Shown: in pieces, positions 55,767 through 64,000 of the stretch
Position numbering within the stretch: position 1 is the first letter of the stretch
How the letters are laid out: every line of letters begins with the position of its first letter
Origin: Nelumbo lutea
Taxonomy: Eukaryota; Streptophyta; Magnoliopsida; Proteales; Nelumbonaceae
DNA: 64,000 bases
NCBI GenBank assembly: GCA_022828595.1
Contig: JAKGHH010000002.1
Span: forward strand, 67,738,383-67,802,382
Reading direction: 5' to 3'
Program-made: the position numbers and the translations under genes
Notes under the pieces: generated by a model
Database searches by the model: none
Seen by the model: the letters and a program-made list of their open reading frames with translations, nothing else
What the model was told of the DNA's origin: nothing

Positions 55767-58700
55767 TCAAGTTGGAGCATGCAGGATGTGAATGCCCAAC
55801 TTGCGGAGAATGTACTCAAATTCTCTGCGATCCAGTGCTTTTGTAAAAATGCCAGTCATCTGAACTGTAGTCGACACATTAGTAGGACGAATGCAACAAT
55901 TTTGAATCTCATCATGAACAAAATGGCAATCAACTTCAATATGTTTCGTACGCTCATGAAACACTAGGTTTGCTGCAATATGCAAGGCTGCCTGACTATC
56001 ACAATATAATCGCATTGGGTTCGAATGCGTCACTCCAAGGGCCAATAACAATCCCTTCAGCTATTTTAATTCACATGTGGTCGTGGCCGTAGACCGATAC
56101 TTTACTTCCGCTGAAGAATGAGCCACAGTGTGTTGTTTATCAGTTTTCCAGAAAATCGACGATTTTCCAAGTAGAATAAACCACCCAGAAAGGGAACGTC
56201 AGGACAAAGGACAGCTCGCCCAGTCTGAATCACACCATGCGTATAACTGTAAGTCACAATTTGAACGCAAGAGATTTCCTTGACCAGGATTTCCTTTCAA
56301 GTAGCGCACCACTCGCAATGCAGCCTCCCAATGTTTTTCTTGCGGTTTCTGCATGAATTGGGACAGAACGTTTGCACAATAAGACAACTCAGGACGAGTT
56401 GCTGAGAGATAAATCAGTCTGCCCACCAAGCGCCTGTATCACTCAGGATAAGATAACAGAGGCCCATCTGTCAAAGCCAGATTGTGATTCTGCTCCATAG
56501 GAAAATGAGCAGGTTTTGCACCAAGTAATCCAACTTCAGTGATAATATCTAGAGCATACTTTCGTTGAGACAGAAATATTTCTGTTGAGTTTCGAGCAAC
56601 TTCAATGCCCATAAAATATTTCAATGGTCCCAAGTCTTTCATATGGAAGTAGTCACTCAAATATTTCTTGAAGACTTGAAATGCCATATGATTATTACTG
56701 ACATGATAATGTTGTCCACATACACGAGGACAAGCACATGTACCCTGTCTCGGCGAAAGGTGAATAGGGAATAATCTGAATCTGATTGCTGAAACCCATA
56801 TGTCTTCAAGGTTACGGTTAATTTAGCAAATCAACATCTCGGCGCTTGTTTCAAGCCATACAGGAATTTTCGCAACCGACACACCATACCTGGTTTATCT
56901 AACTGAAAGCCAGGAGGCATTCGCATGTAGACTTCCACATGAAGGTCATCGTGAAAGAATGCATTATGTACATCCATTTGATGAAGCTCCCAATTTCTAC
57001 CTGCTGCGACTACAAGAAATGTGCGGACAGTAACCATTTTTGCAACTGGGGCAAAAGTTTTATTATAATCAATTCCCTCAACCTGCTTGTTCCCAAAGAT
57101 CACGAGACGGGCTTTGTATATTTCCACTATCCCATCAGCGTTGTACTTGATTCGATATACCCATTTGCATCATATGGCTCATTTTCTGGATGGCAAAGGC
57201 TCTACGGTCCATGTCTGATTATTCTCAAGTGCCTGTATTTCTTTCTGCATTGCATCCCTCCACTTTTCATCCTTTACAGCCTCATCAAAAGAAGTAGGTT
57301 CAACTCCTGTAGTAATAGCTGCCAAGAAAGCACGATGTCGATGAGAAAAATTGTTACAATTCACATAGTTATCTATGGGATAAGGACTACCTGTAGGATG
57401 TGATTGGCCGAGTGAGCTTGCAAAGGGACGTGGAGAGGGACTCAAGCACTGTGTGGTGTGAAGCACATAGTCTCTTAACCTTGTGGACTGCTGTTTCTGT
57501 CGATGCCCATGCCCTAAAAGAGAATTAGAGTGCTGCTGTTGCTCAACATTGCCACCCTCCCTAACGTCATGACTGTCTTCGCTTGCATTTTCTGTGGTGA
57601 CGTTAGAAGAATGCATGGGTTCACTAATATTGGCATTTGGGTCTACGTGGGTTCCTTCTTCTACACTGACTCCTTCTTCTGCGAGTTCACCTCGCTGGTC
57701 AGTCTCCATCTCGCCATTTGCTTGTCCTGGTAAATAAGTGGACGGTACCAACTTCTCATCTGTCCCACCTATTCCACAATGAGATTGACCTTGTGCTTTG
57801 TTTGGTTGTTCATCCTCCTTGCGTGCATAAGGGAATTCATCCCCTAAGAAAATAACATCTCTTGATGCAAAGAACGTGCCAGACTCTAAATCATACAAGC
57901 TCTATCATTTCTTTCTAAAAGGATACCCAACAAAAACACACCGTCTGCTTCGACTGAAAAATTTATCCCCTCTGTGTCCAAGATTGTGCGCATATGCCAA
58001 GCAACCAAAAAATCGCACATTATCATAAGAAGGAGGTTGCCCAAATAAAACTTCATAGGGAGTTTTTCCCTTCAACAGAATTGACGGTGTTCGATTGATC
58101 AAATAACATGCGGTCAGTACACATTCCCCCCAAAATCAATAGGCATGTTAGTTTGAAAACGCAATGCTCGGGCAACATTGAGTATGTGCCGGTGTTTGCG
58201 TTCAACCCTCCCGTTATGTTGAGAGGTCCCGACATAAGTGGTTTGATGAATAATACCATGCTGAGCAAAATAACTAGCCAAGCAGACAAACTCAGTCCCA
58301 TTATCAGTACGAACCACTTTGACAGGTTTGTTAAATTGCCTTTGAACCATAACAAAAAAAATTCGAAGAACTTGTCCCACTTCTGTCTTATCAATCAGAA
58401 GATAAATCCAAACACCTCTAGAAAAATCATCTACTATTGTCAAGAAACAATGACCCCATAAATCATAATGAATTAACTAAAAAATATCGGATGATTTGTT
58501 ATTACTAGAAACAAATTCTTCTCGACATTGTTTAGTTCGGAAGCATACATCACAACCCTTAATACTGTCATCCTTATTATTTTTAGTACTAACAAAAGGT
58601 AGCAACTTAACAATTTTATGAGAAGGATGCCCTAACCTTTGATGCCAAATATCACATGTCTTGCTCTCTATAGTCTTCATTGCTCTTGCTGATGCAATGC

Positions 58701-59290
58701 TCTGGAAATAATAGAGTTCCTCTTGCTGCTCACCCGCTCCAATCAGCTTCCTCGTAGTTTGGTCCTGTATCACACATAATTTATTACTGAATTGAACAAC
58801 ACAATTCGACTCTTCAATCAATTGCGACATAGGAATTAGATTGCAGTTCAAACTAGGCACATATAAAACATTAGTAAGTTTAAGATGATCATCCATCACA
58901 ACTATGCCTTCTTTCTCTGCAATTGTCGCTTTCCCATCTGGCAGCCCGACTGAGCATGGAATAATGTTCTTTAAGTCTCTCATCAACTCGAGACTTCCTG
59001 TCATATGATGAGAAGCCTCTGTGTCTATTATCCACTCTGACAATTTTCGCTTGCCACTTTGTTGAGTCCCCTCTCTGTGTGTTCAAAAGGTTGAGTAACA
59101 TGTTCCACTGCTCACTACTTAGTCCATTTAACCCAGTCTTGACTGCATCGATTGATTTGCTTTGTGCAGAGACTTTGGCTGTATAGGCCTTGACTTGGAC
59201 GCCATGACCTTTTCCTCTTGCCCCTGTTCCTTGTTTTCGTCCACCACGCCCACCGTGTTCTTTTTCTTTGTTTTCATCCATATCGACCAC
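55767..59290 (-). pseudogene. Copia-2 gag C-terminus and pol
   Basis: Read on minus from 59290. First comes the gag end (LSSEQWNMLLNLLNTQRGDS). Protease starts at 59043 with WIIDTEASHHMTG, where the usual D-T-G-A has become D-T-E-A, so the active site is damaged. GAG-pre-integrase (CDIWHQRLGHPSHKIVKLLP) follows, then integrase at 58443-57905 (GVWIYLLIDKTEV; RTDNGTEFVCLASYF). RT runs at 57250-56440 ([53 protein letters not shown]) and RNase H at 56429-55767 (HERTKHIEVDCHFVHDE). The YVDD region near 56720 is damaged. There are many stops and frameshifts. Confidence 0.92.
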
Positions 59291-59594
59291 CGTGTCTGAA
59301 AACCCTAAATCGGCGGCATAATCGTCACAGAAAACTGGATCTCCCTGAAACCTGTCACAGAACTTCGACTTGCCGGAAACCCGTTAAAGATCTGGACGTT
59401 GGTGAGTCTTATTCGGAACTCCCTGAAGTGGCACCGATTTCGAAGCCGTGGAATCTGACACCGATCTTCCGACAGCCTCAATGCGCGATTCCTCAGGGAC
59501 CGTCCTGATCGGTGGGCTTCTATTCAGGCCCTGGATGTGGTTACCACGATCGATCGACAGAACCGTGATGATTCTATTCACGTAGGCGCTATCG
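59291..59594. other. Copia-2 segment in place of the gag N-terminus
   Basis: Sequence between the remaining gag end and the minisatellite. Frames exist on both strands (59218-59508 plus, 59384-59581 minus), but neither shows the copia gag core. The origin is unknown; it may be captured DNA. Confidence 0.4.
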
Positions 59595-59787
59595 ACAACG
59601 TTTCTTAGAGATCACTACCACCGGGACGCAACACGATCGATGCTGCCACAACGTTTCTATGAGATCTGGTACCGCTACCGAAACGCAACACGATCACTGC
59701 TGCCACAGCGTTTCTAAGAGATCGCTGCCACCGGAACACAACACAATCGCCGTTGCCGCTGGTAAGAGATCACCGCCACCGATCTCC
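59595..59787. repeat. 53-57-bp minisatellite in Copia-2
   Basis: Three imperfect units start ACAACGTTTCTTAGAGATC, ACAACGTTTCTATGAGATC and ACAGCGTTTCTAAGAGATC at 59595, 59648 and 59705, followed by a partial unit at 59758. Each unit continues with a CCACCGG(A/G)A-like and (A/G)CAACAC(A/G)ATCG stretch. Confidence 0.85.
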
Positions 59788-60017
59788 AGGGTCGTGGAAT
59801 GTTTCACCTCCAAACCCACTTCCAAGAGAACGTTTTCTTCGACGGCACTGCTGCCGAACTCTCGTCCAAGCGTGCTGTCCTCTGCCACCGCTTCTACAAC
59901 AGCGGCAACTGTTGCGTCATTTCTCTTAAAGCTAAAGCCGTTATTGTCGACGGCATCAGCCGCGTCAAAGAGGATGAAGAAGAGATTGACCAGAGTGCTG
60001 TCCTCACTGTTCTATGA
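59776..60017 (+). pseudogene. captured CYTH-domain (triphosphate tunnel metalloenzyme) fragment
   Basis: The plus frame around 59799-60017 reads FHLQTHFQENVFFDGTAAEL, SSKRAVLCHRFYNSG, CCVISLKAKAVIVDGISRV and KEDEEEID. This is the pattern of the N-terminal half of plant CYTH/TTM proteins, where basic LKAK and the acidic VxEDEEE-type run line the tunnel. The CYTH family hydrolyses triphosphates (inorganic triphosphatase in TTM3-type proteins). The start, with the ExExK motif, and the whole C-terminal half are absent, so it cannot be active. It lies antisense to Copia-2, between leader and gag. A host origin is inferred; frame retention suggests recent capture, but the LTR divergence argues it is not very young. 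Confidence 0.7.
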
Positions 60018-60307
60018 GAGGAGATGTTGAAAGTAGAAAAACGACTTCCATCATTGTATTGTCGATTCGTCGGTCAATTTTGGAGCGGCAGGGGATTGGA
60101 AGCAAGCAAATCATTGAAAATAATCGTCCACTTGCCACGTAGTCGACGACGACCCGAAATCACAAGAACCGAATGGTCTCGGCAAGTTTTGAGCGAAAGA
60201 CGAGAAGAAAACCGAGCACGACAGAAGTCAAAATCGAAGACAAGGAAGAATTAGAAGAAGCCTGCAAGCGTGCCAGACTCTCGCTCCTGTTTCGTGGCTC
60301 TGATACA
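60018..60307 (-). other. Copia-2 leader and primer binding site
   Basis: Untranslated leader read on minus. The primer site TGTATCAGAGCC, of initiator-Met type, lies at about 60297-60308, where the LTR ends. The plus frames at 60024-60254 and 60173-60418 are shadows. Confidence 0.7.
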
Positions 60308-60473
60308 TGTAAAAGCAGAGCTTTTCTGGTTTCTATTTTCTTGATTTTATTCACCGAGAATGGCAAAATATATACAGTCGAATCTCCTGCGATAAAATTA
60401 TCGGAGACAGACTCCTGATTCAATTACAACAAAAGTACTCCTAATTCAATCCTAAATCCTTGCAATCCTAACA
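60308..60473 (-). repeat. Copia-2 5' LTR
   Basis: 166 bp, TGTAAAAGCAGAG to AATCCTAACA on plus. It lacks about 9 bp (TTATAAGGA-like) found in the other LTR. Confidence 0.93.
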
Positions 60474-60478
60474 AAAAG

Positions 60479-61446
60479 AATTGTGTTGTGGGTTTTAAAA
60501 ATGATAACTAAAATCAATAGATCCATATTTTAATTAGAACCTTCAAAGTAAGGAGACTTTGATCTACAGAAAGACAATATCCCTATGATGTGGGAAAGGT
60601 ATGATACTGATTAATCAACACCCTCCCCTCGGATGAATTGAATTGTGATGAGCAGGTTGGCATTTTTATGATATTGTTCGATTGGTTATAAGTTTTTTAG
60701 ATATGGGATCTGTATCATAGTTGGTTTTAGAAAATAAATGAGTGCCGAGTAAGTATATGGCCTAATTAAGAACATATAAAGGTTGCATCAACTAATATCA
60801 AAACACTTTGGGAGAGAAGAAAACATTGGCTGTCCGTATTCGATAGCCTATGTTGTCAAAAAGCTCTCCTTGCATAGCACATTAATTAATTCATATTGTT
60901 ACACCAAAGTCTGTTTGAACTAATTAATGTGTCATACAGAGAGTGCCCTATTTGACAGCCCAAGCTGTCAATCTTGGACGGCCATATTGTTCCTGTGGGA
61001 GACATCACAGTTTCCGATTACAATGAGACTTCATTAGCCCTTATTTGTTTGGATCATTAATTATGAATAAATTGCCTAAACATATCAAAGAGGAAGTGCT
61101 ATGGTATATCTGCAATTTGCTGCTGATGACATGGTTTAATTTTGTCTTAAATATAATAAGTTTCAAATAAGTGGGGCAAAAATAGAATATTCAATGTAAA
61201 CTTAATAATGATAGGAGTGGAAATCAGGGTAGACTTGATATGAGGACAATGCTCCAAAAAAAGTAGAACAGTATGAACAGATAGGTTAAAATATATTATC
61301 AAACGGTTATGATAATGTATGGAATTGATTGCTAAGCAGCCAAAGAACGTGTCAAATAAATGAATGTAGCAAAACGTGTCAAAAACTAGAAATGGACTTA
61401 TTAGAAGGCACCTAAAAGTAATTTTAAAATGATCAAGGAAAATAGA
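60479..61446. other. no gene recognised
   Basis: AT-rich spacer between Copia-2 and a small MITE. Confidence 0.45.
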
Positions 61447-61449
61447 TTA

Positions 61450-61754
61450 AGAGACCGTTTGGCAAGTTTTTTTTGAAAGATCTGACAGTAGTCAAAAGAT
61501 GTAGTGGTTTTTGCATCAAGATCTAGACAGCCTGAAGACTGTTTGGTTATGGTGTGTCTTTCTATGTGAAGACAAGTTGATAAAACCAAAAAGCTCCATT
61601 TTGAAAATCGCCCAAAACGGGCTTTATTCATCTTTTTAGTGTGGTGTCTTTTGGTGGTTAGATCTTTTCTTAACCAAACGGGAAATGACAAAAAATGAGC
61701 TTCCGGGCTTTTAAAAAGTTAGCAGTCTGCATGAAAAGACATGCCAAATGGGGC
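61450..61754. mobile_element. possible PIF/Harbinger-like MITE
   Basis: Ends are AGAGACCGTTTGGCAAG and, from the right, GCCCCATTTGGCATG. TTA lies on both sides (61447-61449 and 61755-61757). The ends differ in length by two bases, so the call is tentative. The minus frame at 61401-61691 is a by-product. Confidence 0.45.
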
Positions 61755-61856
61755 TTAGCTAAGATGATTGATGCATATGTTGCACAAAAGACCATTAACA
61801 ATATCATTAAGAAGTGATCTATCACAAATTGAAGGATCAAGAAGAACTAAAGCTTA

Positions 61857-61965
61857 GTTTGGAAGGAATACAAATACAAATATGTAGAATGCCAAATGAT
61901 ATTGTATTTTGTATTATTCTGTATGTATTTACAGTATGCATATTTGTATTTGTACTCCTTCCAAA
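61857..61965. mobile_element. 109-bp foldback MITE with TTA duplication
   Basis: Nearly perfect inverted repeats of about 28 bp: GTTTGGAAGGAATACAAATA at the left and TTTGGAAGGAGTACAAATAC read inward from the right. They are flanked by TTA at 61854-61856 and 61966-61968. Size and duplication fit Tourist-like (PIF/Harbinger) MITEs. Confidence 0.75.
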
Positions 61966-61968
61966 TTA

Positions 61969-63302
61969 AGCTCAAGGGACAAACCTAAAAATACATGGGT
62001 TGAACTAATGAAAAATGATTCTAACAGCTAATAACAAATGGATATGAAAGTTAGGATTCACATAACCAATCCTACGTAGCTGGAACAAGGCTTAGTTGAA
62101 TTGAGTTCAAGAAAAGTAGTAGCAGTAGTTAGAAACGAATTGAATAACATAATCTTGTGATAAATATATAGTTCTTTTATAAAATATTAGTAGTATATAC
62201 TACACAATATTTTGATTATTAATTTAATTTATTCGTGGTGCCCGATATTTAAATTAAATTTGAGTCACATCTACATATAAAGGATAAGATTCAATTCAAA
62301 AATGAATATTAACAAATCAATTTAGAAATAGGTATATCTCCCATTCGGCTTGATCCATTTGCACTCTTATAGTGATGTGGTAGTGATGTTCATTGTCGTT
62401 GCCCACAGGTAATTTATTAATGGTTTTGTGTCTATCAATTTCAATGGCATTTTCATCTTGTCACATCCTCCTCTTGGACTTTTAGCACTTTATCTTTGGA
62501 AATAAAAAGGGGATGGGAGCAATTATCATGACTTCCACCCTTTACTTGCTAAGATAATAGGGATAATCAAGAGGAATAGTAGTAAATAAGGAGTTTATAC
62601 AATTCTTAGATTTCTTCTTCCTATGATTTTAAGTGGGACCTATTTTTACAAATATATGTCCTACTTTGTGTCAAGACATATCGTTTTCGTGTAAAAAAAT
62701 CACATCTTAATTTTTAATGTTCGAGAAAAAAAAAATCATGCTTTTGTGAAGTTTGGATCTGGTGTAAATGTAACCTGCTCTTGGACTTTGTGAATTGAAT
62801 TAGGGCTGTTAACGGACTCCAAACATTAAATACCTGATCCGACTTCTGATCCAGTTATTCAAACTTGGATGTTAAAACCTGGACCGATTATTAATAATTG
62901 GATCAGATGCGCATTTCATCCCATTTGAATCATAAAAAATTGTGTCCGATTATATTACATACTAGCGGAGACCGTGCATCAATCCCAAAGATTGAATGAT
63001 TTTATTTAATATTAGTTAATTGATAAATTAATAATTAAAATTTGTTATTAATTAATTAAAAGTATTCCAAGTTATTGTTAATACTTATATTTTCATTTAA
63101 TGTTGATTTACAGAAAATAATAATTGTTAATTTAATATGAATAAATATTTTTTAATAAATTTAGTTTTATTAATCACCTGTAGTAATTTTAATAACTGTT
63201 ATTATTTTTAAATGAAATTTTGATTGACTTTAAATAAATAAAAGTAATTATAAAATCTAACATTTTTATTAATTTTTTTAAATAATTAACAATTATATAG
63301 GA
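61969..63302. other. AT-rich spacer, no gene
   Basis: No coding frame of note. A stretch near 62805-62990 (AGGGCTGTTAACGGACTCC, with repeated GGATC and GATCCG motifs) has the flavour of a decayed hAT MITE, but its ends could not be defined. Confidence 0.4.
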
Positions 63303-63390
63303 ATGACAACAGTGTGGGTTTGGGGTAGGGCACCTCATCCTTGTCCCCTCCTCGAAGTCAATACAATCTACCCCATCCCCACCTCGCTTC

Positions 63391-63605
63391 TAGTGTTAGG
63401 CAGGTTTAGGTCAAAACACCCACTTCTTGTTAGGGATGGGGAATCATCGAATTTCCTTGCCTCTTCCTTAATGTTGGGCGAGTTCAGGGCAAGACACCAC
63501 TCTTCGTCAAGGATGGAGAACTCTTTAATTTCTCCTATCCCATCCCTAGTGTTGGGTGGGTTCAAGGCAAGGCACTCCCTCCCCGTCAACCCAATATTCA
63601 ATTTG
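63391..63605. repeat. 78-bp tandem repeat, nearly three copies
   Basis: TAGTGTTAGGCAGGTTTAGG, TAATGTTGGGCGAGTTCAGG and TAGTGTTGGGTGGGTTCAAG start at 63391, 63469 and 63547, exactly 78 bp apart. Each is followed by a GGCAAGACACC-like and a (C/G)GTNA(A/G)GGATGGGGAA-like part. 78 is a multiple of three, so frames stay open on both strands (63303-63671 plus, 63368-63601 minus). No known protein fits. Confidence 0.9.
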
Positions 63606-63671
63606 ATGATAAAAAATGATCAAAAGGATACATTGAGTATCAACCATGGTAAATTTCTAAAAGTACACTAA

Positions 63672-64000
63672 GTTATCTTTAATTTTCAAAAATATAATTT
63701 TACAAAAAATTTGAAAAAAATATTATATTTGTGTAATTTTGAAAATTATTCAAATTTTATTTTTAAATTGTTATAAAATAATTTATTTTAGTTTTAAATG
63801 GTTTACTTATAGAATTACACTAATTTATCTTATATTTTCTAATATAAACTAATCAATAATTTCCTTTTCCCAATATTATAATAATTTATCTTAATAATTT
63901 TTGTAATTATTGGTTCTAATTATAGTTTTCCCTTTTCAATACTCATTTATATTTAATAACTTTCAATAATTTATAATGAAAATTTCATAATTTTCAATGG
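63672..64000. other. AT-rich sequence, no gene
   Basis: Over 80% A+T by eye, with no frame and no repeat pair. Confidence 0.5.

Larger units (their letters stand above)
55586..60473 (-). mobile_element. Copia-2, Ty1/copia element carrying a host gene fragment
   Basis: 4888-bp element on minus with the perfect 5-bp duplication AAAAG (55581-55585 and 60474-60478). The short LTRs (175 and 166 bp) read TGTTAGGA...GCTTTTACA on minus. The polypurine tract reads CTTGAGGGGGG on minus, and the primer site reads TGTATCAGAGCC. Pol is complete in order but broken. The N-terminal gag is not found; its place holds a minisatellite and an antisense CYTH-domain fragment. LTR divergence is roughly 8% plus a 9-bp indel. 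Confidence 0.93.

Noticed and set aside
59776..60017. An intact TTM gene
   Set aside because: Only part of the N-terminal half is present; the ExExK start motif and the C-terminal half are missing, and it lies within a retrotransposon.
59659..60030. 123-codon plus frame across the minisatellite as a new gene
   Set aside because: It is in a different frame from the CYTH-like reading and is mostly low-complexity repeat translation.
1..64000. CRISPR arrays, bacterial operons, riboswitches, rRNA or organelle DNA
   Set aside because: No evenly spaced short repeats with unique spacers, no bacterial-style gene packing and no rRNA or plastid sequence were seen; everything fits plant nuclear DNA.

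Overview
The window is a gene-poor stretch of plant nuclear DNA, almost certainly from a flowering plant. The signs are intact and decayed Ty3/gypsy, Ty1/copia and L1-type elements, plant hAT, PIF/Harbinger and Mutator-like MITEs, AT-rich spacers, and one land-plant PLAC8/DUF2985 gene. The species cannot be told from the sequence. I see one convincing host protein gene, at 7620-9335 on the plus strand.

Layout. 1-4275: truncated Ty3/gypsy element on the minus strand (Gypsy-A), with its integrase split by a solo LTR (1985-2849, target duplication CCCCA). 4871-5521: hAT-type element with an 8-bp duplication. About 5.8-9.7 kb: the PLAC8-family gene and its likely leader, followed by a 220-bp tandem duplication. 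10.98-25.39 kb: one L1-type LINE (L1-A) used twice as a landing site, by a chromodomain gypsy element (Chromo-1, 12542-17876, duplication AGTAG) and by a minus-strand copia element (Copia-1, 19483-24870). 25.4-27.2 kb: a second decayed LINE (L1-B). 29720-31222: probable solo LTR. 34.17-46.28 kb: a large Ty3/gypsy element (Gypsy-B) carrying a nested hAT element, a nested LTR fragment and an insertion in its 3' LTR. 46847-47774: PIF/Harbinger-like element with a nested Mutator-type MITE. 48838-54884: a pair of long inverted repeats enclosing a deletion derivative (Gypsy-C, 49910-54472, duplication AATAC), which itself holds a further LTR. 55586-60473: a copia element (Copia-2, duplication AAAAG). 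The rest to 64000 is AT-rich spacer with small MITEs and a 78-bp tandem repeat.

How the parts relate. No operon or pathway is present; the window records layered transposition and decay. Gypsy-A, -B and -C share one architecture: gag-pol on one strand and a separate accessory gene on the opposite strand near the 3' end. In Gypsy-B and -C that gene keeps a TATA box and a splice-donor-like site. Hand counts of LTR divergence put Copia-1 youngest (about 3-4%), Chromo-1 next (about 5%), then Copia-2 and Gypsy-C (roughly 8-10%). Most in-frame stops checked in Chromo-1, and several in Gypsy-B, look like C-to-T or G-to-A changes at CAG, CGA or TGG codons, as expected from deamination of methylated cytosine.

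The most unusual feature is in Copia-2. Where the front of gag should lie, it carries, on the opposite strand, a fragment readable as part of a CYTH-domain (triphosphate tunnel metalloenzyme) protein, next to a minisatellite. This looks like capture of a host gene piece by a retrotransposon. All element boundaries and divergence figures were read by eye.
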